From the NCBI GenBank assembly GCA_007693855.1, contig RECU01000053.1, positions 154,445-218,444 of the forward strand: 64,000 bases of DNA, in the 5' to 3' direction. This stretch comes from Gammaproteobacteria bacterium. Lineage in GTDB: Bacteria > Pseudomonadota > Gammaproteobacteria > Steroidobacterales > PWYM01. Below, one piece after another: positions 43,847 to 52,599 of this stretch; positions within the stretch are counted from its first letter, which is position 1; every line of letters begins with the position of its first letter. The notes below the pieces were generated by a model. It was given only the letters and a program-made list of their open reading frames with translations, was not told the DNA's origin and made no database searches. A program made the position numbers and the translations under genes.

Positions 43847-44341
43847 ATGCCCAGAATCCTGTCTCCAGTGTTCACCGTGCTCGCTGCACTGGCGCTCGTC
43901 GTGACGAGCGCTTGCGCCAACGAGTCTCCCGCCACCGATGTCGCCAACGCGGCGAATGCCACCCAGGCTGCGGCGCCTGCCGGTGGGCCGGCGGTCTTCG
44001 TCACCGTCACCGCTGAGGACAACCAGACCCGCGGCATGGCCATGGTGCTGTCACGGCAGATGCATGACCAGGGGGCAGCACTGCGTATCCTGCTGTGCGG
44101 CCCTGGCGGCGAACTGGCAATAGACGGCATCGAAGCCACACCACTGGCCCCGCGCGGCGTCACGCCACAGCAGCTGCTCCGCGGGCTGATCGCTGACGGC
44201 GTGACCGTAGAAGTCTGCGCGATCTTTCTGCCCAATACCGAGTGGGAAAGTGAAGACATGATCGAGGGCGTCGGTACCGCGATGCCACCGGACGTGGCCG
44301 CCTACATGCTCGGCGAGGGCGTCCGCTACTTCACCTTCTAG
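43847..44341 (+). CDS. DsrE-like periplasmic lipoprotein
   Basis: A 164-residue protein. The signal peptide ends in a lipobox (VTSAC, so C23 would be lipidated), followed by an Ala-rich linker and a DsrE-type alpha/beta domain: AVFVTVTAEDNQTRGMAMVLSRQ near the start, LRILLCGPGGELA in the middle, and GVTVEVCAIFLPN late. The two Cys in the domain (about C87 and C125) lie at positions where DsrE-like proteins carry reactive Cys. DsrE relatives relay sulfur or take part in peroxide or sulfide handling; the role here is unknown. ATG at 43847 follows AAGAGGAG. It lies 147 bases behind the EncFtn-like gene and 94 before a glutathione peroxidase gene. Confidence 0.75.
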   Translation: MPRILSPVFTVLAALALVVTSACANESPATDVANAANATQAAAPAGGPAVFVTVTAEDNQTRGMAMVLSRQMHDQGAALRILLCGPGGELAIDGIEATPLAPRGVTPQQLLRGLIADGVTVEVCAIFLPNTEWESEDMIEGVGTAMPPDVAAYMLGEGVRYFTF

Positions 44342-44435
44342 ACGGGAGGGCACCGGCACGATCGTGTCCTGGTCGGCAGCCTTTGGGCTACACTGGGTTG
44401 GCCATCATGACTCAGGCGGAACGGAGGCTGCCCCC

Positions 44436-45011
44436 ATGACACGATTGACCGGAACAGCGGTAACCCTGGCGGCGAGCATCCTGCTCGCCGTGCCGGTGGC
44501 GGCCACCACCACCCCGGAGGCCGGCACGGGCGAATGCCCAGCGGTCCTCGCCCATACGCTCCCGCGGCTGCATTCCAGCGAGACCCTCGCGCTGTGCAGC
44601 TACGCGGGCCGCGCGCTGGTGGTGGTGAATACGGCGAGCTACTGCGGCTTCACCGGCCAGTTCGCTGGACTCGAGGCGCTCTGGCAGGCGCGTCAGCACG
44701 AGGACCTCGTGGTGCTCGGCTTTCCCTCCAACGACTTCCGCCAGGAAGACGATGACGAGTCGGTCACCGCCGAAGTCTGCTACATCAACTATGGCGTGAG
44801 CTTCCCGATGCTCGCGCCGAGTGCCGTGGCCCATGGTGAGGTCAACCCGGTGTTCGCCGAGCTCCAGCGTCAGGGTGCCAGTCCGCCGCGCTGGAATTTC
44901 CACAAGTACGTGGTGGATCGCCAGGGTCGACTGGTGGCTGAATTCGGCTCTCGCACGACGCCTGACGATCCTGCCCTGCAGGCCGCCATCGACGAGGCGC
45001 TGTTGCGCTGA
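44436..45011 (+). CDS. Periplasmic glutathione/thioredoxin peroxidase (GPx family)
   Basis: A 191-residue GPx-family protein with a signal peptide (about 23 residues, ending VAA). The peroxidatic site is C70 in NTASYCGFTGQF, and FPSNDF stands in the place of the usual FPCNQF, so the second Cys is absent and Gln is replaced. WNFHKYVVDRQG closes the active site. It would reduce peroxides in the periplasm with an unknown thiol donor. ATG at 44436 follows GGAGG; an upstream frame has no signal. With the EncFtn-like and DsrE-like genes upstream on the same strand it forms a possible iron and oxidative-stress group. It converges with the FAD oxidase gene. Confidence 0.85.
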   Translation: MTRLTGTAVTLAASILLAVPVAATTTPEAGTGECPAVLAHTLPRLHSSETLALCSYAGRALVVVNTASYCGFTGQFAGLEALWQARQHEDLVVLGFPSNDFRQEDDDESVTAEVCYINYGVSFPMLAPSAVAHGEVNPVFAELQRQGASPPRWNFHKYVVDRQGRLVAEFGSRTTPDDPALQAAIDEALLR

Positions 45012-45048
45012 ACGGCGCGTCGCCCGCGCCCCCCGGGAGGGCGGACAC

Positions 45049-46716
45049 TCAAGGTCTGCGCGGCAGCCCCAGCACCCCTGGATTCATCGCGCCACCGGGG
45101 TCGACCAGCTGCTTGAGCCCGGCCACAAGGTCGGCCGTCGCCGGCTCGAGCGCCTCCATGTAAGGGTAGAGCTTGCCGAGCTGATTTGACGCCGCCCCGT
45201 GCTGCGCGAACAGTCCGACCAGCGCGGCCCGGATCTCGCCCACCATGGCCCGGGCCGCCGGATCGGCCGACGGGGTGTCCAGTTGCGCGAGATGATCCGG
45301 CTCCGCGGTCTGCCTGTGGATCGGCAGCCATTCGTCGCGCCAGTGCAGCACCGGCTCGACGCTGAAGGCGTGATTGGCGATCGCAATCAGCACCAGGCTG
45401 GTGCTGATGCCATGCTCGGCCATGCCGGCCTGCCAGGGCTCGAGCGTGGCATCGACGGCCGCCAGCATCGCGGCGGCGTCACTGTGGGCCACCTTGGCGT
45501 TGGTCGCAGCCCAACGCTCCCCGTTTGGACCCAGAATCGCATTGAGGTTCGGAAACAGCGAAGCGCGGACGGCGCGGGGCACGGAATCGGCAATTTCGCG
45601 TCCGCCCTCGGCGCCCGCGAGGCGCCGACACCGTACCAGGTCGGCACGCAGTGCGGCCAGGCTTGCACCAGCACAGACCACGTGCAGCGACCACGCCCCG
45701 GACGGCACGGCCCGACGGCCCACCGCCGCCATGCGCAGCGCCGCAGCAAGACCACGCAGCCGCTCGCCCAGGCCGCCACCGCCACCTTGGCCGCGCGCGA
45801 CGCTCCGAAGCGTGGCCAGCGCCTGGCGGGTCGATGTGCCGGCCATGTTCCGCGCGGTGGTCTGCGGGTCGAACACGTAGGCGTCTTCCGCCAGCCCGGC
45901 GCGGGCAATCGCCGACAGCGCGCGGGCCGCCGCACCCCGGTCGGCAAACGCGAACGACGCAAACCCGGTGGCCGCCGGCGCCTCGATCAGCCGAAACGTC
46001 GCCTGCAGCTTGACGCCCAGCGCACCGGCGTCGTGCAGGAACAGGCCGGTGAGATCGGGGCCGCAAGTCCGGTAGAAGCCCTTGCTGGCCTGGCGAAACC
46101 CGGCCTGGCCGGTGCGCAGCCGGGTGCCGTCGGCCAGCAGCACCTCGAGCCCCAGGACCGCATCGGCGGCGGTGCCGTAGCGGGCGGTGCCGAAGAACAA
46201 GGCGCCGTTGGACAGTCCGCCACCGACCGTTGCACGCGCACCGGAGAAGGTGCCGAAAAACGGCAGCCTGAGGCCGAGCGGCTGCAGCGCCTGGTGGATC
46301 TGTGCCCAGGTGACTCCGGCCTCGGCGGTCAGTGTCATGTCTTCGGGGTTGATGTCCAGAATACGGTTCATCGGCGCCAGATCGACGATGACACTGTGCT
46401 CGGCGACCGGCAGATAGCCCCCGGTATACGAGAGGCCCGCGCCCCGCGGGACCACATGACAGCCGCTGGCGGTGACCAGACGCACGGCCTCCGCGAGTAT
46501 CCCGGCATCACCACAGCGGATGACGGCCGCGCAGGTGACACCGCGACCGTAGACATCCGCCGAACAGGCCTCCCGTTGTTCGCGGCCGGTCTCGACCGCC
46601 CCATCACCGAGCAGACGGCGCAGCCGCTCGACCAACACCTCCACATCCGTGACGAACGGCGCGCGCTCCGCGGCATCCGGGGGGCTGGGCGAGGCGGGAT
46701 CAGGGCTTGCGGACAT
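45049..46716 (-). CDS. FAD-linked oxidoreductase (GlcD/D-lactate dehydrogenase type)
   Basis: A 555-residue flavoprotein of the vanillyl-alcohol-oxidase fold. The PCMH FAD-binding domain (about 50-230) has VVPRGAGLSYTGGYLP and TVGGGLSNGALFFGT. The C-terminal FAD-linked oxidase domain ends with LKQLVDPGGAMNPGVLGL, the usual ending of D-2-hydroxyacid dehydrogenases and alkyl-dihydroxyacetone-phosphate-synthase-like enzymes. It probably oxidises a 2-hydroxyacid or an aromatic alcohol; the electron acceptor is not indicated. The middle (about 300-355) contains a Gly/Ala/Arg-rich segment. Single-gene unit between the glutathione peroxidase gene and the RRM gene. Confidence 0.85.
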   Translation of the reverse strand: MSASPDPASPSPPDAAERAPFVTDVEVLVERLRRLLGDGAVETGREQREACSADVYGRGVTCAAVIRCGDAGILAEAVRLVTASGCHVVPRGAGLSYTGGYLPVAEHSVIVDLAPMNRILDINPEDMTLTAEAGVTWAQIHQALQPLGLRLPFFGTFSGARATVGGGLSNGALFFGTARYGTAADAVLGLEVLLADGTRLRTGQAGFRQASKGFYRTCGPDLTGLFLHDAGALGVKLQATFRLIEAPAATGFASFAFADRGAAARALSAIARAGLAEDAYVFDPQTTARNMAGTSTRQALATLRSVARGQGGGGGLGERLRGLAAALRMAAVGRRAVPSGAWSLHVVCAGASLAALRADLVRCRRLAGAEGGREIADSVPRAVRASLFPNLNAILGPNGERWAATNAKVAHSDAAAMLAAVDATLEPWQAGMAEHGISTSLVLIAIANHAFSVEPVLHWRDEWLPIHRQTAEPDHLAQLDTPSADPAARAMVGEIRAALVGLFAQHGAASNQLGKLYPYMEALEPATADLVAGLKQLVDPGGAMNPGVLGLPRRP

Positions 46717-46768
46717 CGGTCACTCCAACAGCAGCGGTCGCGGCAGTCTAGCGAGGACCGCGCCCAGC

Positions 46769-46793
46769 AAAAAGGGCCCCCGAAGGGGCCCTT
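46769..46793 (-). terminator. Rho-independent terminator of the RRM-protein gene
   Basis: On the minus strand AAGGGCCCC and GGGGCCCTT pair over a TTCG loop, followed by TTTTT. The four-base UUCG-type loop is especially stable. It lies 47 bases past the RRM-protein stop. Confidence 0.93.
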
Positions 46794-46839
46794 CCTGACC
46801 CGGCCTGCCAAGACAGCCCGGGACGTCGATGGCCGTCGC

Positions 46840-47124
46840 TTACCAGCGACCGCCACCATCATTGCCGCGCGGCGGCCGCGACTCGCGCGGCTTCGCCTCG
46901 TTGACCTTGATGTTGCGACCATTCAGCGCCTGGCCGTTCAGCGCCTTGATGGCGGCGTCAGCCTCGCTGTTGTCGTTCATCTCGACGAAACCGAAGCCCT
47001 TGGACTGACCGGAGAACTTGTCGGTGATGACGTTGGCACTGCGCACTGCGCCGTATTGGGCGAAGGCGTCGCGCAGATCGTCTTCGGTCGTGGAGTAAGC
47101 CAGGTTTCCTACATAGATATTCAT
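46840..47124 (-). CDS. Single-RRM RNA-binding protein
   Basis: A 94-residue protein with one RNA-recognition motif. RNP2 is IYVGNL at residues 2-7 and RNP1 is KGFGFVEM near residue 42; both carry the aromatic residues that stack on RNA bases. The tail after residue 80 is rich in Arg and Gly. Such small RRM proteins are abundant in Gammaproteobacteria and cyanobacteria and are often cold-induced. ATG at 47124 is the usual family start; an ATG five codons earlier is also in frame. It lies 106 bases behind rhlE, a cold-linked RNA helicase, which fits joint control. A strong terminator follows. Confidence 0.93.
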   Translation of the reverse strand: MNIYVGNLAYSTTEDDLRDAFAQYGAVRSANVITDKFSGQSKGFGFVEMNDNSEADAAIKALNGQALNGRNIKVNEAKPRESRPPRGNDGGGRW

Positions 47125-47230
47125 ACATTCACTCATCATGAAATGCGGTCTGAGCGTGAGAGCATCGACAGACTGCCAGACCACGCGCGGCCTGCCGATG
47201 AGATGCCGGTGACGGCAAATTCCTAAACTT

Positions 47231-48541
47231 TCAGGCGCGGGCCCCCGCGCGACGACGACTGCGCGCTGCCTGGCCGCCCCGATGGCCCGGTCGCGCCGAG
47301 TCACCGGCCCGAGGCCGCGCACTCGCCGCCCGGGGCGGGTTCGATCCGCCGCGCGGCGGCTTGCCACCACCACGTCGGCCGTTCTCGATCGGCTCGGCGC
47401 GCACGCGCGGATCGGGCTCGAAGCCGGGCAAGGTTTCACTGGGCAGCTTGCGGCCGAGCAGCTTCTCGATACCGCGCAGCAAATCATGTTCATCGACGCA
47501 GACCAGCGAGATGGCCTGGCCCTCGCGCCCGGCTCGGCCGGTGCGCCCGATGCGGTGAACGTAGTCTTCGGCCACATGCGGCAGCTCGTAGTTGACCACG
47601 TGAGGCAGCTGATCGATGTCGAGCCCTCGCGCGGCGATATCAGTGGCCACCAGCACGCGAACCTTGCCGGCCTTGAAGTCGGCCAGCGCACGGGTTCGTG
47701 CACCCTGGCTCTTGTTGCCGTGGATGGCGGCGGCACTCAGCCCGTCGCGCTCCAGCTGCTCGGCGAGACGATTCGCGCCATGCTTGGTGCGGGTGAACAC
47801 CAGCACCTGGCGCCAGTCCTGGCCGCCGATCAGCCATGACAGCAGTTCGCGCTTGCGGGCCCGGTCGACGGGATGGACCTTCTGGTCAATCAGTTCGGCC
47901 GCGGTATTGCGCGGTGCCACGTCAATGCGTTCGGGATTCTCCAGCAGACCGTCCGCGAGCCCACGAATCTCCGCGGAGAACGTCGCCGAAAACAGCAGGT
48001 TCTGACGCTTGGCAGGCAACAGTTTCAGGACGCGGCGAATGTCGCGGATGAACCCCATGTCGAGCATGCGGTCTGCTTCGTCCAGTACCAGGATCTCGAC
48101 GCGGGACAGATCGACCGTGCCCTGTTGGGCGTGGTCGAGCAGCCTGCCCGGGGTCGCTACCAGGATGTCGACGCCGCGACGCAGGGCGCTGATCTGCGGA
48201 TTGATGGAGACCCCACCGAACAACGCCAGCGATTTCATCGACAGGTGACGCCCGTAGGTGACCACGCTGTCCTGCACCTGGGCGGCCAGCTCACGCGTCG
48301 GTGTCAGCACCAGCGCACGCACCGGGCGACCGTTCGCGGGCCGGTTGGCCCCCAGCCGTTGCAGCAGCGGCAGGGTAAACCCGGCGGTCTTGCCGGTGCC
48401 GGTCTGCGCGCCGGCGAGCATATCGCGGCCTGCGAGAATCGGCGGGATGGCGAGGCGCTGAACGGGAGTGGGATCGTCGTAGCCGGCATCGGCCACAGCA
48501 CGCAGCAATTCGGCCTGGAGGCCGAGGGATTCGAAAGACAT
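47231..48541 (-). CDS. rhlE: DEAD-box RNA helicase RhlE
   Basis: A 436-residue ATP-dependent RNA helicase. All standard motifs are visible: the Q motif (DPTPVQ), AQTGTGKT (motif I), DEAD (LDEADRML), SAT (FSATFS) and [11 protein letters not shown] (motif VI). The C-terminus after residue 385 is Gly, Arg and Pro-rich, likely binding RNA non-specifically. RhlE acts in ribosome assembly and RNA turnover, more at low temperature. The RRM-protein gene follows on the same strand. The upstream 287-bp gap, shared with the tandem Rieske genes, has a dyad operator near the far end. Confidence 0.95.
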   Translation of the reverse strand: MSFESLGLQAELLRAVADAGYDDPTPVQRLAIPPILAGRDMLAGAQTGTGKTAGFTLPLLQRLGANRPANGRPVRALVLTPTRELAAQVQDSVVTYGRHLSMKSLALFGGVSINPQISALRRGVDILVATPGRLLDHAQQGTVDLSRVEILVLDEADRMLDMGFIRDIRRVLKLLPAKRQNLLFSATFSAEIRGLADGLLENPERIDVAPRNTAAELIDQKVHPVDRARKRELLSWLIGGQDWRQVLVFTRTKHGANRLAEQLERDGLSAAAIHGNKSQGARTRALADFKAGKVRVLVATDIAARGLDIDQLPHVVNYELPHVAEDYVHRIGRTGRAGREGQAISLVCVDEHDLLRGIEKLLGRKLPSETLPGFEPDPRVRAEPIENGRRGGGKPPRGGSNPPRAASARPRAGDSARPGHRGGQAARSRRRAGARA

Positions 48542-48777
48542 GTCTGGATAGTGCTCCTGGGCGGCCTACCCAGGGCTTTCGCGCGGGGCCGGTCTAGGCT
48601 CTTGGGTGAAAATTCACTTCGAGGCTAACCGGGAGAGATCGACCGCGAGAGAAAAACCGGCGACCGGAGGCTCGGTTTCTATGACCTGCAGGCTAACAGA
48701 GCCGCTCACCCTTTGCACGTGATTTCTGCATCGCTGCGGAAACTACGAATGCCTGCCCCGCAGCGGGGCTGTTAGAA

Positions 48778-48799
48778 AAACAGTCAGAACTGTCTATTT
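48778..48799. promoter_or_regulatory. Operator-like dyad upstream of the tandem Rieske genes
   Basis: AAACAGTC and GTCTATTT are separated by six bases (AGAACT), an 8-6-8 dyad with two mismatches. It lies 29 bases upstream of the start at 48829, in a place where a repressor would block the promoter. The layout matches the dyads at 7319-7344 and 25973-25994. Confidence 0.55.
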
Positions 48800-48828
48800 C
48801 AGGCACCAGTGACGGGGGAGACTACAGC

Positions 48829-50037
48829 ATGCAGCAGGCAACCGAGCAGGCCCTGTTCGACGGGATGGCCGCGGAGACCGCAAGAGATACGCCCCCGCCA
48901 GGCTTCCCCGCCCTGCCGATGATCCCCGGCGCACGCTACACCGACCCGGCCTTTCTGGCGCTCGAAGAGCGCTTTCTCTGGAAGCGGTCCTGGCTCTACG
49001 CCCTGCATGCCGACGAGCTGCCACGCCCCGGCAGCTATCGACTGTGGCGGCGAACCGGCTCGCCGATCATTATCGTGCGCGGCCGTGATGATCGCATTCG
49101 CGCCTTCTACAACACCTGCCGACACCGCGGCGCACCCCTGGTCGCCGATGGCCAGGGCGAGACCCGCGGCTTCTTCTGCCGCTACCACGGCTGGACCTAT
49201 ACCCTCGAGGGGAAGCTCACGGCAGTGCGCGAGAAGCGCGACTTCCCCGGCATGGACACGAGCTGCCTGGGACTCTCGGAAGTGCGTTGCGAACAGTTGG
49301 GGCACTGGGTCTTCATCAACGAAGACCCCGAGGCGCCACCGCTCACCGAGGCGCTGGCGCCGATTCCCGAGCACCTGGCCGAGATGCAGCTCGAACGCAT
49401 TCGCCATGTGCACAGCGCCAGCTTCGAGGTGGCCTGCAACGTCAAGATCCTGCTCGACGCGTTCCTCGAGACCTATCACCTGAAGTCGATCCACCCGCAG
49501 ACCGTGGACCGCTTTCTCGAGTCGCGCGGCACCTTTCACCTGCTCTGGGACAATGGCAACTCGCTCATGGTCACCCCGCACCGGCGCGAGGACTGGGAGG
49601 ACCCGGGGGCGGTCGGCATGCCTGCAATAGACACCGCGCCGCGGATCTTCGCCGAGCAGAATGCCAGCTACAACCTGTATCCCAACCTGATCACGCCGAT
49701 CTCCGCCACCGGCATTCCCTTTCTGACCTTCTGGCCGAAGGGCCCTCGCGACATGATTGTCGACGTGCACTGGTTCGCGCCCGAAGGCGCACATGGTCAC
49801 GAACTCTGGCCCACCCGCATTTCGAACTTCGTGCGCATCCTGGAAGAGGACACACAGTTCGCCCCGCAGATCCAGGAATCGGTTGAATCGGGCGGCTTCC
49901 GGGGCATGGTCCTCTCCTACCAGGAGCGACGGATCTACCACTGGCACGAAGCGCTCGACCGGAGGATCGGACGCGACAACATCCCGGAGGCGCTGCGGGT
50001 GCGCCCGATGCTGGGCGACTGGATGAGCGCGGCGTGA
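48829..50037 (+). CDS. Rieske non-heme iron oxygenase, alpha subunit
   Basis: A 402-residue Rieske oxygenase. Cluster ligands are C97, H99, C117 and H120 (CRH and CRYH). The mononuclear iron site has D210, H217 and H222 in LLDAFLETYHLKSIHP, and a late EDTQFA supplies the carboxylate. It is shorter than the other two oxygenases in the window and falls in a different branch, close to the phenylpropionate or choline-monooxygenase-like type. Its stop overlaps the next oxygenase start by four bases (GTGA), so they are co-translated and may form a hetero-oligomer or act in sequence. No reductase gene is in the operon. Substrate unknown. Confidence 0.92.
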   Translation: MQQATEQALFDGMAAETARDTPPPGFPALPMIPGARYTDPAFLALEERFLWKRSWLYALHADELPRPGSYRLWRRTGSPIIIVRGRDDRIRAFYNTCRHRGAPLVADGQGETRGFFCRYHGWTYTLEGKLTAVREKRDFPGMDTSCLGLSEVRCEQLGHWVFINEDPEAPPLTEALAPIPEHLAEMQLERIRHVHSASFEVACNVKILLDAFLETYHLKSIHPQTVDRFLESRGTFHLLWDNGNSLMVTPHRREDWEDPGAVGMPAIDTAPRIFAEQNASYNLYPNLITPISATGIPFLTFWPKGPRDMIVDVHWFAPEGAHGHELWPTRISNFVRILEEDTQFAPQIQESVESGGFRGMVLSYQERRIYHWHEALDRRIGRDNIPEALRVRPMLGDWMSAA

Positions 50038-51407
50038 GCGCCGGCGCCCGGCAGACCGGCTCGCCTGGGCCGAGTTACCAGGACTATCTCGATCGCGACA
50101 GCCGCGACGTGCCCGCCTGCCTGCGCGAGCAGGCACCGCCGACGTTCGACGACGCACCACTGGACGCCGGGCGCTACACCTCACAGGCCTTCTTCGATCG
50201 CGAAGTAGCGCGGCTCTGGCCGCGCGTCTGGCAGATGGCCTGTCGCGAGGAGGACATTCCCGAGGTCGGTGACGTGCACGTCTACGACATCGTCGGGCAC
50301 TCGCTGCTGGTCACCCGCAGCGCGCCCGACCGTATCCGTGCCTACCATAACGTCTGCCTGCACCGGGGCCGCAAACTCTGCGATGCCAGCGGCCATTACA
50401 GCCAGTTCCGCTGCGGCTTCCACGGCTTCACCTGGGATCTGGACGGGCGGATCGCCCGCCTGCCCTGCCGTTGGGACTTCACCCATCTCGCCGATGATGA
50501 GCTCACGCTCCCCGAGGCCCAGGTGGCCACCTGGGGAGGCTTCGTGTTCGTCAACATGGACCCGCAAGCCTCGCCCCTGGACAAGTATCTCGGCGTCCTG
50601 CCCGCGCACTTCAGGGCCTGGCGGCTCGAGGAGCGGTACAAGGCCGCGCATGTCGCCAAACGCATCCGCTGCAACTGGAAAGTGGCGCAGGAGGCGTTCA
50701 TGGAATCCTTCCATGTCATCGCCACCCATCCACAAATCCTCGGTGTCATCGCCGACGCGAACGCCCAGTACGACATCTGCGGCGAGCACGTGAACCGCAA
50801 CCTCGCCGCTTTCGCGGCCCCCAGTCCGCATCTGGGCCACCAGCCGCCGGACGAGGCGGAGATCGCGCGCGGGATGCTGGAGATGTACGGCCATCCCGAG
50901 GCGTTGGCAGCGCTGCGCAGGGAGTTTCCGGACGCCGACGCCCGGACGCTCGTCGGTGAGCTCAATCGACGCGCGCTCGGCCAGGCCGACGGCCGCGACT
51001 ATTCACAGGTCTCGGATGCAGAACTGCTCGACGCCCTGGTCTACAACGTGTTTCCGAACTTCGCACCCTGGGGCGGCGTGGCACCGAACATCGTCTACCG
51101 CTGGCGCCCGGACGGCCGCGACGTCAACGCCTGCGTGATGGAGGTGATGTTCCTGCGGCCGATCCCTGCGGGCCGGCCACGCCCCGCCCCGGCGACACTG
51201 CGCTGGCTGGACGATGACGCGCCCTGGGCCAGCGCGCCGGAGTTACCCGTCCTGGGGCCGGTGATCGACCAGGACATGGGCAACATGGCCGCGGTGCAGG
51301 AAGGCCTGATTGCATCGGCCAACGGCAAGGTGCAGCTTGCGAGTTACCAGGAGAGCCGCATCCGCCACTTCCACCGCACGCTGGATCGCTACCTCGCAGA
51401 CGCCTGA
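50034..51407 (+). CDS. Rieske non-heme iron oxygenase, alpha subunit (paralog of the gene at 26108)
   Basis: A 457-residue oxygenase. Cluster ligands are C108, H110, C127 and H130 (CLH and CGFH), and the catalytic iron is held by H227 and H232 in ESFHVIATHP with a late IDQDMGN Asp. Long stretches (RVWQMACREE, FHGFTWDLDG) match the gene at 26108, including the acidic insert before the C-terminal part, so the two are paralogs. GTG at 50034 overlaps the preceding oxygenase stop. Its 3' end overlaps the convergent arsA-like gene by 19 bases. With the dyad operator upstream of the pair, induction by the substrate is likely. The substrate is unknown. Confidence 0.92.
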   Translation: MSAGARQTGSPGPSYQDYLDRDSRDVPACLREQAPPTFDDAPLDAGRYTSQAFFDREVARLWPRVWQMACREEDIPEVGDVHVYDIVGHSLLVTRSAPDRIRAYHNVCLHRGRKLCDASGHYSQFRCGFHGFTWDLDGRIARLPCRWDFTHLADDELTLPEAQVATWGGFVFVNMDPQASPLDKYLGVLPAHFRAWRLEERYKAAHVAKRIRCNWKVAQEAFMESFHVIATHPQILGVIADANAQYDICGEHVNRNLAAFAAPSPHLGHQPPDEAEIARGMLEMYGHPEALAALRREFPDADARTLVGELNRRALGQADGRDYSQVSDAELLDALVYNVFPNFAPWGGVAPNIVYRWRPDGRDVNACVMEVMFLRPIPAGRPRPAPATLRWLDDDAPWASAPELPVLGPVIDQDMGNMAAVQEGLIASANGKVQLASYQESRIRHFHRTLDRYLADA

Positions 51408-52339
51408 GCCTCCGCCTCGATGAAGGCGGGCAGCAGCTGCTCCAGGGCGGCCACCGAGTCGACGTCGCCGGCGAGCAGCGGCAGGTCGATGCGCGGCAGG
51501 TCGGCAAACATCGCATCGATACGCGCGAGATACTCACGCTCGCGACGTTTGCGCTCGGCATAGAAGGGATCACTGGTGGCCGTGGGCATCACCCGGTTGA
51601 CCACCAGGCCCGCCACTGCGAGGCCATGATCGGCGAGTTCGTCAATGCCGCGGCGGGTTTCGGCGATGGGCAGGGCCTCGGGCACCAGCACGAACACCAG
51701 GCCGGTGACGGCCCGGTCGGCCAGCAGTGACCGGGTCTGCTCGAGACGCAGCCGCCGCCGGTGCAGCAACTCGAACACCGGATCCTCGGGCACCTCGGGG
51801 GCGCCCAGCCAGCCGGCCCGCGCGTCATGGTGCGCGGCGCGCCGCCGCAGCAGCCCATCGACCCAGGCCCCCATCAGCGAGGGCATGGTCAGCAGTCGCA
51901 GCGTGTGCCCGGTGGGCGCGGTATCGAAGATCACGCGCCGATAGCGCACACGCTCATCCAGCAGCACGCCGACCATGCGCTCCAGCAGGGCCGATTCTTC
52001 CGCCCCTGGCGCGCGCCCGGCCAGGTCCACCTGGCGCTCGGCCTCTGCCAGCAGGGTCGAACTGACCAGGCGGCGCATGTTGCCCTTGACCTCGTCAAGG
52101 TAGCGACGCGTCTCGGCAACCGGGTCGATTTCCAGCACGTCCAGCCGCGCCGACACCTCGTGGGCAACGCCGCCGGCCACAGGACCGAACAGGTCCCCGA
52201 GGTTGTGGGCCGGATCGGTGGACACCAGCAGGGTCCGCTCGCCGGCGCGCGCGGCGGCGAGCGCTGTCAGCGCCGCGCAGGTGGTCTTGCCGACGCCGCC
52301 CTTGCCGGCGAAAAACAGCACTGGCCGGTCTAGCAGCAC
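51389..52339 (-). CDS. ArsA/Get3-family ATPase
   Basis: A 316-residue P-loop ATPase with a deviant Walker A (GKGGVGKTT, residues 12-20) and the switch block FDTAPTGHTLRLL, as in ArsA and Get3. It has no clear metal-binding Cys set and no arsB gene beside it, so arsenite extrusion is unlikely. It starts at GTG 52339, overlapping the small CC-ending gene by 10 bases, and follows cstA in the same operon. ArsA-type ATPases of this group occur with cstA and the small CC protein in several Proteobacteria, where the role is unknown; a membrane-insertion or carrier-folding role is conceivable. Its 3' end overlaps the convergent Rieske gene by 19 bases. Confidence 0.88.
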   Translation of the reverse strand: MLLDRPVLFFAGKGGVGKTTCAALTALAAARAGERTLLVSTDPAHNLGDLFGPVAGGVAHEVSARLDVLEIDPVAETRRYLDEVKGNMRRLVSSTLLAEAERQVDLAGRAPGAEESALLERMVGVLLDERVRYRRVIFDTAPTGHTLRLLTMPSLMGAWVDGLLRRRAAHHDARAGWLGAPEVPEDPVFELLHRRRLRLEQTRSLLADRAVTGLVFVLVPEALPIAETRRGIDELADHGLAVAGLVVNRVMPTATSDPFYAERKRREREYLARIDAMFADLPRIDLPLLAGDVDSVAALEQLLPAFIEAEAQASAR

Positions 52340-52599
52340 CGCACGTGATCCAGCGGTGAGCGCTCCATGCCGGCGCGCCGATGCCAGTCATGGAAGGCCT
52401 CGAGCAGCAGCGGGTAGAGCTCCAGGGTATGCCAGGCCACCGGGTTCGGCAGGCCCATGCTCTCGGAGAAGCACAACAGCAGGAACAGGTCGTCCGCCTC
52501 CTCGAGCGCGCGCTGGCGCTCGGCCGCATGACCGACCTGGAGCGCCTCATCCCAGGCGCTGAAAAATGCCGCCAGACGCGCGGCAGCGCGGACGGTCAC
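52330..52599 (-). CDS. Small protein ending in CC (cory-CC-star-like)
   Basis: An 89-residue protein, helical by composition, that ends exactly with RCC. From memory, a family of small proteins with this ending and genomic place (between cstA and an arsA-like gene) is called cory-CC-star in public annotation; the match to ending, size and neighbours is good. The two terminal cysteines could be modified or bind metal. It starts with GTG at 52599, overlapping the cstA stop by four bases, and its stop overlaps arsA by ten, so the three are tightly coupled. Function unknown. Confidence 0.75.
   Translation of the reverse strand: MTVRAAARLAAFFSAWDEALQVGHAAERQRALEEADDLFLLLCFSESMGLPNPVAWHTLELYPLLLEAFHDWHRRAGMERSPLDHVRCC

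Noticed and set aside
46840..47736. A 298-codon frame spanning the RRM protein and part of rhlE
   Set aside because: Its first two thirds are an out-of-frame shadow of rhlE; only the last 94 codons are the RRM protein.
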